This document shows positions 24,084-34,084 of a stretch of DNA of 64,000 bases, one piece after another (the first letter of the stretch is position 1; every line of letters starts with the position of its first letter). The translations under genes and the position numbers were made by a program. Below the pieces are notes generated by a model. It was not told the origin of the DNA, ran no database searches, and was given only the letters and a program-made list of their open reading frames with translations. The stretch comes from Zymoseptoria tritici IPO323 (lineage: Eukaryota > Ascomycota > Dothideomycetes > Mycosphaerellales > Mycosphaerellaceae), in the NCBI RefSeq assembly GCF_000219625.1, contig NC_018213.1:248001-312000 (forward strand), given 5' to 3'.

Positions 24084-27000
24084 ATGGCGAGCAATGAGCG
24101 ACCACCCCTGAGCCGGGTGGACTCGGACCTTCCAGTGAGGAACACCTCGAACTTTGGCGTGCCCGTCACTCCAAGTATCAGCAACGAAGACAAGCGGCAC
24201 TCATTCTCGGCGGACAACCCACCAACACATGTCCTCGAATCGATCGGTGCGCAAGGAGCTCCCGAATACTCCAACGGCAATGGAGCATCCGAGTCTGCAA
24301 ACGGAGAGGCGCTGCTACGAAGGTTGAGTCTCCATCCCAAGCCGAACCTCGACACAGCACCATGGGACCCTCGCGCCGCGCATCCGGAGCTCAACCTGAG
24401 CGGGAATGTCATAAGCGCTACTTTCTGTGTCCCTTACAAGATCGGCTACACGACTACTGGCGAATGGGTGGGTTACATGTGAAGCTGCCAATCAAGTTTT
24501 GACATACTGACACAACACCAGGAACTCAGCGACCGTAGAGGGACTTCTGCGCTCTTTGATTCCTTTGCATATCTCTCTGACGAGAAGTCGCCCTGGAAGC
24601 ATACCCTCGTCGGATGGACTGGCGAGATTGATCGAGTTGTCCGCCGAAAAGACCGTTCTGCAAACGCCAACGGCGTCACTTCGATGGACTCCATCCCGCT
24701 GAACAAGGCTTCTGCGCCGATCCCTGTGCACCGCGGGGAGAAGCCTGCTCAACCGACCGAGCTCGCAGAACTTCACATCCCATACGCGGATCGTCTAAAA
24801 CTGGAGAGAGAACTTCAACACGACCATGGCGGACGTGTGTCGCCTGTCTGGCTTCACGACGAAATTGACGAAAACGAGGTTGCTACTTTCCGGGACCAAT
24901 CGAGATGGCGGCGCTATGGAGAGCACGAGCTGTTCACACTCTTCCACTACAAGCAAAACGAGCCTAGTGATGGCCGCGCGCTACGCAAGCAATGGGCGGA
25001 CTACTACTGCATGAACAAAGCCTTTGCCGATGCCATAATCAACGTCTACACTCCTGGAGATGTGGTTCTCATCCATGATTATCAACTTCTCCTCCTTCCT
25101 AGCCTCTTGCGCCAGCGGATACCCAGCATATATGTCGGATTTTTCCTCCATGTGCCGTTTCCGAGTAGCGAATACTACCGTTGCCTCACGCGGCGCAAGG
25201 AGGTCCTCGAGGGTGTACTTGGCGCGAACATGATCGGATTCCAGGCATACAGCTACGCCCGACACTTTTCATCCTGCTCAACTCGCATCCTTGGATTCGA
25301 CTCTTCCTCCGCTGGTGTAGACGCGTACGGCGCCCACGTCCCGGTCGATGTCTTCCCCATCGGCATCAACGCAGAGTCGACGATCAAGGCGGCTTTCGAA
25401 GCGCCTGAAGTGGAGGACAAGATTGCGGCACTGCGCGAGCTCTACGCTGATAAGAAGATCATCGTCGGCCGTGATCGCCTCGACACCGTCCGCGGCGTCG
25501 CACAAAAACTGCAAGCGTTCGAGATTTTCCTCGAGCGCCACCCCGAGTGGCACGACAAGGTCGTCCTCATTCAGGTCACGAGCCCCACTAGCATTGAGGA
25601 GCGCGACCAGAAAGGCGACAAGACTGCAAACAAGATCTCGGAGCTCGTGGCTAGGATCAACGGCTCCTTTGGCTCTCTCAGCTTCACACCCGTCCAACAT
25701 TATCCGCAATACCTATCTCAAGAAGAGTACTTTGCCCTCCTCCGGATCGCCGATCTTGGACTTATCACAAGCGTCCGGGACGGCATGAACACCACCGCAT
25801 TGGAGTATGTCATCTGCCAACGCGACAACCACGGCCCTCTGATAATCTCCGAATTCTCCGGCACGGCAGGCAGTCTCGGTAATGCTATCCATATCAACCC
25901 GTGGGACCTGGGCGGCACCGCCGACGAAATCAACACAGCCCTCACAATGAGCGCCGCTGACAAGGCGTCCGCCCACGAGCTTCTCTACGAACACGTCACC
26001 ACCAACACCGTCCAGCACTGGACGGAGAACTACATCCGACGACTCCTCACGAATCTCTCCTCCTACGATCAAACCATCGCCACTCCAGCTCTCGACCGCG
26101 CCAAGCTTCTCGCACAGTACCGCAACTCATCCCGCCGCCTCTTCATGTTCGATTACGACGGCACTCTGACACCCATTGTCAAAGATCCTCAAGCCGCCAT
26201 TCCCTCCGACCGCGTCATCCGCACGCTCAAAACCCTTGCCTCGGACCCCAACAATGCGGTCTGGATTATTTCTGGCCGCGATCAAGCCTTCCTGGACGAG
26301 TGGATGGGCCACATCTCTGAACTAGGGCTCTCCGCCGAGCACGGCTCTTTCATGCGGATGCCTCACTCGACCGAGTGGGAGAATCTGACCGCAACGTTCG
26401 ACATGTCGTGGCAGGCGGAGGTATTGAACATTTTCAACCACTACACCGAACGCACTCAGGGCTCGTTCGTCGAGCGCAAGAAGATTGCTTTGACTTGGCA
26501 TTACCGTAGGGCGGACCCGGACTATGGCGTCTTCATGGCGAGGGAGTGCCACAAGCACTTGGATGCTACGGTGGCGAAGAAGTACGACGTGGAGGTCATG
26601 ACTGGCAAGGCCAACCTCGAGGTTCGACCACGGTTCGTCAACAAGGGTGAGATTGCAAAGAGATTGGTGCATGAGTATGGTGAAGGCCCAGGCAAGGCGC
26701 CGGACTTTGTGCTCTGCTTGGGAGACGACTTCACGGATGAAGGTAAGACCGGCCATCCTGCCGCCCGCTTTGCCACGTGCAATTTATGCTGACGATCGCG
26801 ACAAACAGACATGTTCCGCACCCTTCGCCAATCTCGCCTGCCAGAGGAACATCGCTTCGCCGTGACGGTCGGCGCTAAGACGAAGCAGACCCTGGCGACG
26901 TGGCACTTGTTGGAGCCTCCGGATGTGATTTCGGCGATTGCGCTGTTGAATGGGAGTACGGATGGTGGTAGTAAGTTATGATCCTTTCTCTTCCTTTTCC

Positions 27001-27187
27001 TCTCTCCCGCGCTGTGTTTGTGGCGGCGGCGGCGGCGGCGGCGGTGGTAATGGTGGCGGCGATGCTGTGCAAGATGGCCTGGGGTTGACGAGAGGAATGA
27101 GACTCCGGTGCTGACCTGGTATGTGTGCTTGTAGATGCCGGCGCTGTAGCGGTTGTGGAGGGAAGTGTACCTGATGCGCGGACTTGA
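24084..27187 (+). CDS. TPS2: trehalose-6-phosphate phosphatase
   Basis: Exons 24084-24467, 24522-26742, 26809-26970 and 27135-27187 give 939 aa. The first two introns are 54 and 66 bp; the last, 164 bp, is inferred from a perfect GTAAGT donor, a CTGAC branch and a TTGTAG acceptor. The N-terminal two thirds form a GT20 trehalose-phosphate-synthase-like domain (HDYQLLLLPSLLR, GFFLHVPFPSSEYYRCL), usually inactive in Tps2. The C-terminal HAD phosphatase has FDYDGTLTPI near residue 670 and LGDDFTDEDMF near 862 (built across intron 2). The enzyme converts trehalose-6-phosphate to trehalose in the cytosol, in complex with Tps1. If the last intron is retained, the protein stops at 26982 after 925 aa, ending Ser-Lys-Leu (see findings). 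Confidence 0.92.
27019..27062 (+). repeat. (GGC)n trinucleotide run in TPS2 intron
   Basis: About eight consecutive GGC units followed by GGT/GGC variants, lying inside the predicted last intron of TPS2, so it is not translated in the spliced form. Confidence 0.85.
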
Positions 27188-29880
27188 GCTTCGACTCTCT
27201 GCTCAACCTCCCAGCTCTGCTCTCCGATGGCAGAGAAGAGAGAGGACTTCACACCGACTTGACAATGTGTCGCATAAACTCGGCCATCGACTATCCTCCG
27301 TGAAGACCGCGTTTCACCATGCTATGTCTCGGTCAAGGCACTCGCGACTTCCCTAGACTCCGGAGAACGGACCACAAGGACGCGGGAGTGTGGTGATGGC
27401 GAGTGGATCTTCGTGATCATCATGGAGGGAGTCATTACGGCATAGAGTAGGAGAGCGTAGAGCATACAATATGAAGGCATGCTTGTCAGTAAGCACCAGC
27501 TCGCACCGCGCACTATGAGTAGAACTAGTGTTTTGGGGATGAGAATGAAATACTGATGACTTAGCAATCTCGGGCCTCGATCTGTGTGCTCATTCTCTTG
27601 CGGTCGAGCTCTATACACCAGACTGTGTTGGAACGGACGTCAGTCACGCCATACCCCAACATGCTCACTGCACAGGTGCTCAGTCTCAACAAGCCCGCCA
27701 TGTACAGACCCTATCCTGCATACAGGAATTGGTGTCCGCTCCCTGCTGTCCTTCCGAGCCAATCGGCTTGGACCAATGGTCGATATCTGCCTAAGAAGGC
27801 AGTGACAAGGTCTCCGGAAGCCAGCGCCAATTCTCGCATGCAGAATAGGGTCTGTACACCGCCGTCGATCTTCTGTCGATGTGTGGACGGTTTACTTCGT
27901 GCGGGAGTAGCGCTTCCCGTGGAAAACTCAATCGGTTCTCTTTGAAGGCAGGAAACGACATTTCCTCGAGATCAGCCTGGCTCTGGAATGCTTCGTAGGG
28001 CGGTGCTTCTTGCTTCTGATGAGTCTACGGTCCTGAGCCACGCCGTTTCAGCGCTCCCGCATATGAAGCTGCGCTCGCAAGTCTTCCTGTCTTCGCGATC
28101 AGTACGACCCCTCACTCGAGGCCCGAAAGCTGCCCTGTCACTTGCATCATCACAACAGGATGCTTTGACAGCTGTCAGCTCGATCAACAGACCATATCGA
28201 CCAGGGATCCGTCCCACACCATATGAGCTGGTATATCCGAAGCACAATCCGCATTGTTGAGCCTGGTCGATGTTCCGCCGGCGTGTCTTGTGTGGATGCT
28301 GCTCGTTTCTAATCAAGGAACATGGGACAATGAACATCATCCCTACCTCGACAGCTCTCATTCCCTTCTTCAGAATGCTTCACTGTCCGAGGCTTCGCAA
28401 GCTGGACGAGGGTGGAGTACTGAGCAGGAAGCGATGATGGCGGAGTGGATGTAGAGTCATCAACGACAAATGGAGCTTGTGTCCTGCTTGCATCGCCGGT
28501 ACAATCTGTATCGACATCCTCGCGGATCAGCTGCAGCGGACGTCTCATCCCGTCATCCTCAACATGGATGTTGAGAAGGGGAGGTCTTTCATCTCATGGC
28601 TCCGCTCCGCTCCAGCAGTACTTCGGAGGACTTGGCCGCATCACTCGCTCCGTGCAGATGTGCAGTAAAGGCAGCCGCGATACATCTGCCACTCACTGCA
28701 TCGTTATGTTAGAGCATCCCGGTAGCAGACAACACTGCGACTATCCTCATTGAAAGCCGCCAGAGATCCCACGGAAAGTGCTGGGCATCGGAAGGTCGGA
28801 TACCTCGTATCGTTCATGAAGCTGCGACCATGCTGCAGAAGCTACCGTGGCATGGCTGGAAAGTCGAGACATCAAGGTTGCAGTCGCGGACAGTGTCGCG
28901 GTAGGAGGTACGACGTCGATGGACACCATCGGCATGTCTAGAGCCGTGCGTGGTATGTGAGCGGTACAGCGTGTTAGCACATCGGAGTGGTCGGCCGTTT
29001 TGCAGGCTCAGGGAGATTCCGAGACGCAATTGGCTAGCATCCTAGTAAGTTGGCCGTTAACCTACAAGTAAGGTCGAACGGTGACCACTCCGATGTGCCA
29101 ATACGCTGTAGAGGACGGGACGCTCCTCGACTAAGACAAACCACATGGAGTTGGAGCTCATCAAGTCGAGCAAGGATTTAGAAATAAAAGGACCCATGGC
29201 AGATCCTTGACATCACGCTACATTTCGAAACAGCAATTTTCTATCAATAGCGCAGCGCCACGACTACGAGGTCCACCAGCAAGCCTCTCGACATGACGTC
29301 AAAAGAAGAATACGAGCGTTTCATGGGAGCACGCCGTGTTGGCGGCCGCTGCCATCCGACAAAAGACTCATGGATTCCTGCGGTTGAGAATCTGGCATGC
29401 GACTTGCAGGTCTATATCCAAGGAAAGCAGACCCATCGAGGCCCTCGCATATCCCGGACCTGGCAAAGAGCGGTGGCTACTCCGATGCGTAAACCCCGCT
29501 GTAAACAGTCTCACGAGCCATCTCGCACAGTCCTGGGGCTGACTGGGCATATCCACTCTCGTGTTCAATCGTGTGCTATAGATACATTTGCAAGGGGAGG
29601 ACGTCCGGACCGACCGTGTGAACCATGCCGCCCATCATCGTCACCCATCATCACGTCTCCCATCATCACGTCTCCGCAGAGAGCCGTACGAGCAAACACA
29701 CAGCAACAGTTGCTATAATTGAATCTCTAAGTCATATTAAATATCTCCTCGACTGCCACTGCGATCCGTATCATCTCAACTCACTCCGCCTTCAAACGCT
29801 CAGCACAACACCCTCTGCCTCAACAACAACAAGCCAAACACACCCGCACACACCACGAAACACCAACCAAAACCATCAAC
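27188..29880. other. gene-sparse accessory stretch
   Basis: About 2.7 kb without a recognisable gene on either strand. It contains the first TIR element (28965-29110). The many short open frames have no signal peptide, family motif or supporting splice signals that I could find. Confidence 0.5.
28965..29110. mobile_element. MITE copy 1 (TIR element, ~146 bp)
   Basis: The ends are inverted copies of each other over about 28 bp: the left end begins TACAGCGTGTTAGCACATCG and the right end is the complement of TACAGCGTATTGGCACATCG, both continuing GAGTGGTC. TA lies at each outer edge, as for a Tc1/mariner-type TA target site. The interior has no coding capacity. The same ends occur at 32818-32959, so this is a family of small non-autonomous elements. 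Confidence 0.8.
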
Positions 29881-30363
29881 ATGCAATCCTTCATCATTCC
29901 ATCTGCTCTCGCCCTCTTGGCCGGCTCCGCCATCGCCGCTCCACACTCGTCCGGACCGGGCCACGCCAACGTCTACAAGATCCACAACTTCTCCGAGACC
30001 AAGTCGCCCAGCAACGACATCACCTCCGTGTTCTTCGACATCACCTACTACAACCCGGCCAACGGCGCCGAGGGCTCCACCACCCACTGCGTCCCATGGG
30101 ACTACCGCACCAACTCGGCTTCTTCGAACTGGGAAGACGGACAAGTCTACAAGTGCGCCGAGACCTCGTTCTTCAGCTTCAGCTACTCCGAGGAGGACGG
30201 ACCCCTCAAGGGAAGGCTCACCGTGTGGCAAGACCAGACTGCGACGGACGCTCCTCAGTCGGGCTTCGTCCAGATCCCGACTCCCAAATGCTACACCGCC
30301 GACAAGGACCAGATCTGCAGCTCGCCTGACGTCCAGGTTACCTTGACCGACGTCAGCCAGTGA
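29881..30363 (+). CDS. small secreted protein, AA1-like
   Basis: An intronless 160 aa frame whose ATG follows a CAACC-rich leader (AAAACCATCAACATG). Residues 1-20 (MQSFIIPSALALLAGSAIAA) are a clear signal peptide. The mature part has four cysteines (in HCVPWD, YKCAET, PKCYTA and QICSSP) and beta-rich segments such as NFSETKSPSNDITSVFFDI and FSFSYSEE, similar in style to fungal AA1-like (Alt a 1-like) secreted proteins. Third codon positions are strongly C-biased, as in highly expressed genes. It sits alone between two gene-free regions with MITE copies. Function is unknown; an extracellular or host-interface role is only an inference. Confidence 0.8.
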   Translation: MQSFIIPSALALLAGSAIAAPHSSGPGHANVYKIHNFSETKSPSNDITSVFFDITYYNPANGAEGSTTHCVPWDYRTNSASSNWEDGQVYKCAETSFFSFSYSEEDGPLKGRLTVWQDQTATDAPQSGFVQIPTPKCYTADKDQICSSPDVQVTLTDVSQ

Positions 30364-30879
30364 GCCGAAGCACAAATTGACAGCTTTTCCGGCACCCATT
30401 TCTTGGGAGCAACTCGGGCATTCTCGAACATGGTGGAGGAAGAAGCCTAGAATGCGGGGATGGATGGAAGTTTCCTAATCGGACTTGACGACTTTGAACC
30501 ATGTAGATGGTCGTTGAGGTCGAGACAATGAATGACTTTCATCCGCTTCCGTCTCCAATGTTTGACTCTCACGGTGCTGATTGCCTGATGTTCCCCGCTC
30601 CGGCTACAAAGCCGGTAGTTCTGACGCACAAGTGTGGGACGTTGTAGCGAAATGCACGGTATGAGCCTCAGTAGTAGTCATCGGGACATTGGTTCCATGC
30701 GCCCATGGCTGGGAAGGCCGTGATAGGGGTACCTCGTACCTCGCGTCGTGCGTCTGGCTGCAAACTCGACCCCATATGGAACAGACGGTATGGACGGATA
30801 CCTCTACATTCCAAGGCTCATGTATTGAAAGGATCCCTCCAACGGATGTAAGCTACAGTGTCACAGTTCAGCGCCCTTC

Positions 30880-31040
30880 TTTAATACGTAGCGCAGCCCC
30901 GTGCTTTATCTTAGTAGCCTACATTCTTTTCTACGAGTAATATTACTAGCTTCTTTAAGTAGAGCGATAGTAATAGTATTGTTTAGGGTTGTAAATAAGC
31001 CTAACACCGGCGATACAACGGCAATTGGGGACAGTAATAA
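30880..31040. other. AT-rich patch, possible RIP-degraded relic
   Basis: A sharp local rise in A+T with many TA steps (for example TAATATTACTAGCTTC), unlike the GC-rich flanks. The same style is seen in the element at 45287-45770. It may be a repeat remnant mutated by RIP; no ends could be defined. Confidence 0.4.
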
Positions 31041-31497
31041 TCTGTAAACAGTGATATTGCCACCTTCTTACGACGCTAACACTATACAGAGCTTTCACTG
31101 TACCAGTTCTCGCGTTTGGTCCAGGGCAGGCCCTGTCGATGGTCAAGGCTGTCCTCGTGGCCCGAATGTGGGTCTTACGATGATGGGGCTCCGCAAGTAT
31201 CGCGACTTCGCCCTCAGAGCTCAAAGCCTGGAGTTGGGTAACGTGGAAGCAAAGCTCAGATGCGGAGATTGGCGGAAGACTTTCAGCATCGTCGCCGGAC
31301 GCACGGGAATGGATCGCCAGCTGTTCCATTCCAGGCTGGAAGTTGACAACTTGGGTGATCATCACTGCAGTAGGTCTTCCAATAAAATGGAGGTGCATCG
31401 CAAGGCCAGCAATCGTGGCTGTGTCCGCTAAATTCCGTCGCCCCGGTATGTGGATGCGGAGGTGTTCAAGCTCGAGCCAATGCGGTGTCTCGAGCAA
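30955..31497 (-). pseudogene. possible coding remnant
   Basis: A minus-strand frame of about 180 codons starts abruptly after an in-frame stop. Its upstream two thirds look protein-like (LELEHLRIHIPGRRNLADTA, then AGLAMHLHFIGRPTAVMITQ), while the last third runs into the AT-rich patch and becomes Tyr/Arg-rich nonsense. No start codon context, family or partner exon could be found, so a truncated gene is one possibility and chance another. Confidence 0.25.
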
Positions 31498-32817
31498 ATG
31501 CCGAAATGTACGGTACTCAAAGTCTCAGGAAGGGTGAGCGGACAAGGATCAGCTCAACGAGCGTCGAAAGACTTTGACGTTCCAGACAGTCTGCAAGGTG
31601 GCTCTTGCGCGTCACTGTCCGTGACGGGGCCCTGGAGAATCCGCGCTTTTCCGCCGCAGCGCTGCAAGACGAGTGTGGGATCTGTTCCTTGGCCTGGAAC
31701 CGGCTTTGAAACACCGCCAACATGCTCAGCTTCCAGGTACAGTAACATTACTCGATCGATACAGCAAGAAGAAAGTTACTTCGATGGCGCGGGTTCAAAA
31801 GACATGGTCTCCACGATCGCGACGTGGAAACTTGCGGAAGTTGTCAGGGAGCAGCCCGTGCTTCTGAGGCAGTGTTAATTGCTGCCCGAAGAAAAAAATC
31901 GATAAAGTTTTCGAATAGTGCTTAACGTATACACCGCCTTGCTGCCTTCTTTAGACAAAATCGACAGTCTCTCGAACTTGTATTGGTTCGGCATTGTCGA
32001 AATTATGCTCAAGGGGCGGGAACTGGTTGCCAGGTTGTATGCACTGTTCATGTACAGCACGCGAATGCATCGGAGTGCTAGGCGTCCGGACCCAGACCTG
32101 AGTCCAAACTCCAAAGGCCTGTCTGCAAGGGCATCATATTGATGGAGGCCGGTAGCTGTTCTCGTCTTGTGGTAGCGGACGGCGCTCCGCCGCGCTCAAG
32201 TCTGAGACGCCGTACGAGGTATGCACGGAACAGTCTGTACAAAGATCAGGGCCCGAGCTTGTCGTCGTAAGACTTGGAACTCATGCAGCACCGCCTGGTT
32301 TCGATCAAGTTGGCGATCGTCTTGCAGTCATAAATGCGGAAGAACCGGAGCATGCTCAAGGACCCCCACGAAGGTTTCCACAACCTGGGGATTGAACAGG
32401 AACTAGTGCTCACGCCCATAACTCAATCGACGACCTTTTCGCGCAAGAATCGCCGATTCCAGGGCATTCATACTGATTTGGAGCTGTCGGTAGTGTCTTC
32501 AGGGGATGGTTCGTCCTTGGGCCCGGATCTCAACTCCTCCGAAAGTCCGAGCCAGCGTCAGCTGCCTCAAGAGGGCATCGATAGAGTTGTCCACAGAAAC
32601 TGATGTTCCTATGTGCAGAAGGCAGCCTGTTCTGATGCTTAACTTCTGTCCAGCAATTGCGAACCGCATCAACGGTAAGCGCTATTCTGCTCGGAAGAAC
32701 ATGCTGCAGCAAAGGCTTTCTCCGAGTGGATGAAATCACTCCTTCGTCGAAGTCCAAGAGTGGAGCTGCTGCGGACATCGGGCGGAAGAGTTCCAGCATC
32801 GTCTCTGTACGCGGGGT

Positions 32818-32959
32818 TACAGCGTGTGGACGCATCGAAGTGGACGCCCCCTTGTCCCCTCCAGGTCTCAGGGCCGGATTGGTCTGATGATCATCATTCA
32901 CGGTGAATGCCCATGCAGCTTACAAGGGGGTGTCCACTCCGATGTGCCAACCCGCTGTA
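32818..32959. mobile_element. MITE copy 2 (TIR element, ~142 bp)
   Basis: The left end starts TACAGCGTGTGGACGCATCG and the right end is the complement of TACAGCGGGTTGGCACATCG; pairing extends through GTGGAC and CCCCCTTGT for about 38 bp, longer than in copy 1. TA is at both edges. The interior differs from copy 1, so the two share mainly the terminal repeats. It ends about 360 bp upstream of the cysteine-rich gene at 33320. Confidence 0.8.
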
Positions 32960-33319
32960 TGTGTGATCAGCTCGGGGAAATTACTACCTCGTATTGCATC
33001 GAGGATTCCCAATCGTGTTGTACCGCAAGGGCGGCGATCCGCAGCACCGCAAGGGTAGCAATGCGCAGCATCGTGGCTCGTCAGCACGTTTTGCCGTCGG
33101 GATCAATTTTCTCCCAGTGTCCGGAAGCGGAGATGTTCGCGCCGTCTGTGCTCTCGGGCAGTATACAAAAGGCAGGCTGAGATCCTTCGGGTTCGTCTGA
33201 TCGCGGTAGTACACCGACAACCTTCTCGCTCAGCATTCTCTTCAGTGCTATACCAATAAGCACCTCGCTCAACATTCCATTACGGTATCACGCCGAAGCC
33301 TTCTCGACACACCGCCACC

Positions 33320-33668
33320 ATGCGCTCCATCAGCTTGCTGCTTTGGGCTCTCGCCGCTTCTTCTGTCACAGCCAGGCTTGGATGGGGAGGTTCGGATCAA
33401 CCTGGAACTGTCATTGTCTTCGCCACTAACTCGCTGGCCAGGAGAATGCCAAACCCAGGACGACTGCTGCAAATGCGATCCGGGAAGCAAGTGCTTGCTC
33501 AGCTGCATCGGTAAGTTCGCACATGCCACAAAGTGTCTCCGATGATGCAGTTCCTAACGAATTCTTGCTTCAGCGGTCCACAAACACCCTTCAACAACTG
33601 GCAAGCGCTGCCTTCCTGGGAGCGAGATTGATTGCGAAGGCGCACCCTCAGACTGCCACTGCTTCTAG
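33320..33668 (+). CDS. small secreted cysteine-rich protein (effector-like)
   Basis: Three short exons (33320-33389, 33442-33510, 33574-33668) give 77 aa. Intron 1 (52 bp) uses donor GTTCGG, branch CTAAC and acceptor CCAG; intron 2 (63 bp) uses GTAAGT, CTAAC and TTCAG; both are phase 1. Residues 1-18 are a signal peptide. The mature part of about 59 residues has ten cysteines at 26, 32, 33, 35, 41, 45, 59, 67, 74 and 76, an even number suited to five disulfides, with the dense motif DDCCKCDPGSKC. The protein ends CHCF. No family was recognised. Size, secretion signal and cysteine density are those of fungal effector candidates or antimicrobial-type peptides. The unusual GTTCGG donor is the weakest point. 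Confidence 0.65.
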
Positions 33669-34084
33669 CAGGCCAGAAGCATTTGAGAGGTGGTAATCGG
33701 AGTCCTGGATGTCTTGTGGGAGTGTCGACAGACTTCCGTTACCACACAGTGCGTCATCTGGAGAGAAAATTGGGTTGTTCGGGTGATGACAACGCTTTTG
33801 ATCGGGATTGAGGAGGTCGGATGGCACGAAGGGAAAGCTGTCACGTTGGGGGGGATTCCGTCTGAGGGGTCCGTGTTCAGGGAGCATCAAGGAGGACCGA
33901 TCATTCCATTCGTCGAAAGAGTTCCTCACTCGAATCGTATTGTGCTTTTCCTCCCTCCCTCTAATGCAAGTCTTTTCGTTTCCCCCCAAAAATCGTAAAG
34001 TATGAACCACCGCTTTTTTGTCCGCAGCACACGCTCAAGTCGATATCAATGCCATTTCGTCACATCTCACCTAATCTAACCACA
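33669..34084. other. intergenic, no gene seen
   Basis: Convergent 3' flanks of the cysteine-rich gene and the CCCH zinc-finger gene. No feature was recognised. Confidence 0.55.

Larger units (their letters stand above)
30364..33319. other. gene-sparse accessory stretch
   Basis: Nearly 3 kb with no intact gene. It holds an AT-rich patch near 30880-31040, a coding-like fragment on the minus strand (30955-31497), MITE copy 2 (32818-32959) and a degenerate 24 bp tandem duplication near 33024-33072. Confidence 0.55.

Noticed and set aside
29625..30329. 234-codon plus-strand frame
   Set aside because: Frame-shifted shadow of the AA1-like secreted protein; Arg/Gln/His-rich without a signal peptide.
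33024..33072. Two near-copies of a 24-bp unit (CCGCAAGGGCGGCGATCCGC...)
   Set aside because: A short, degenerate tandem duplication with only two copies; no function can be argued.
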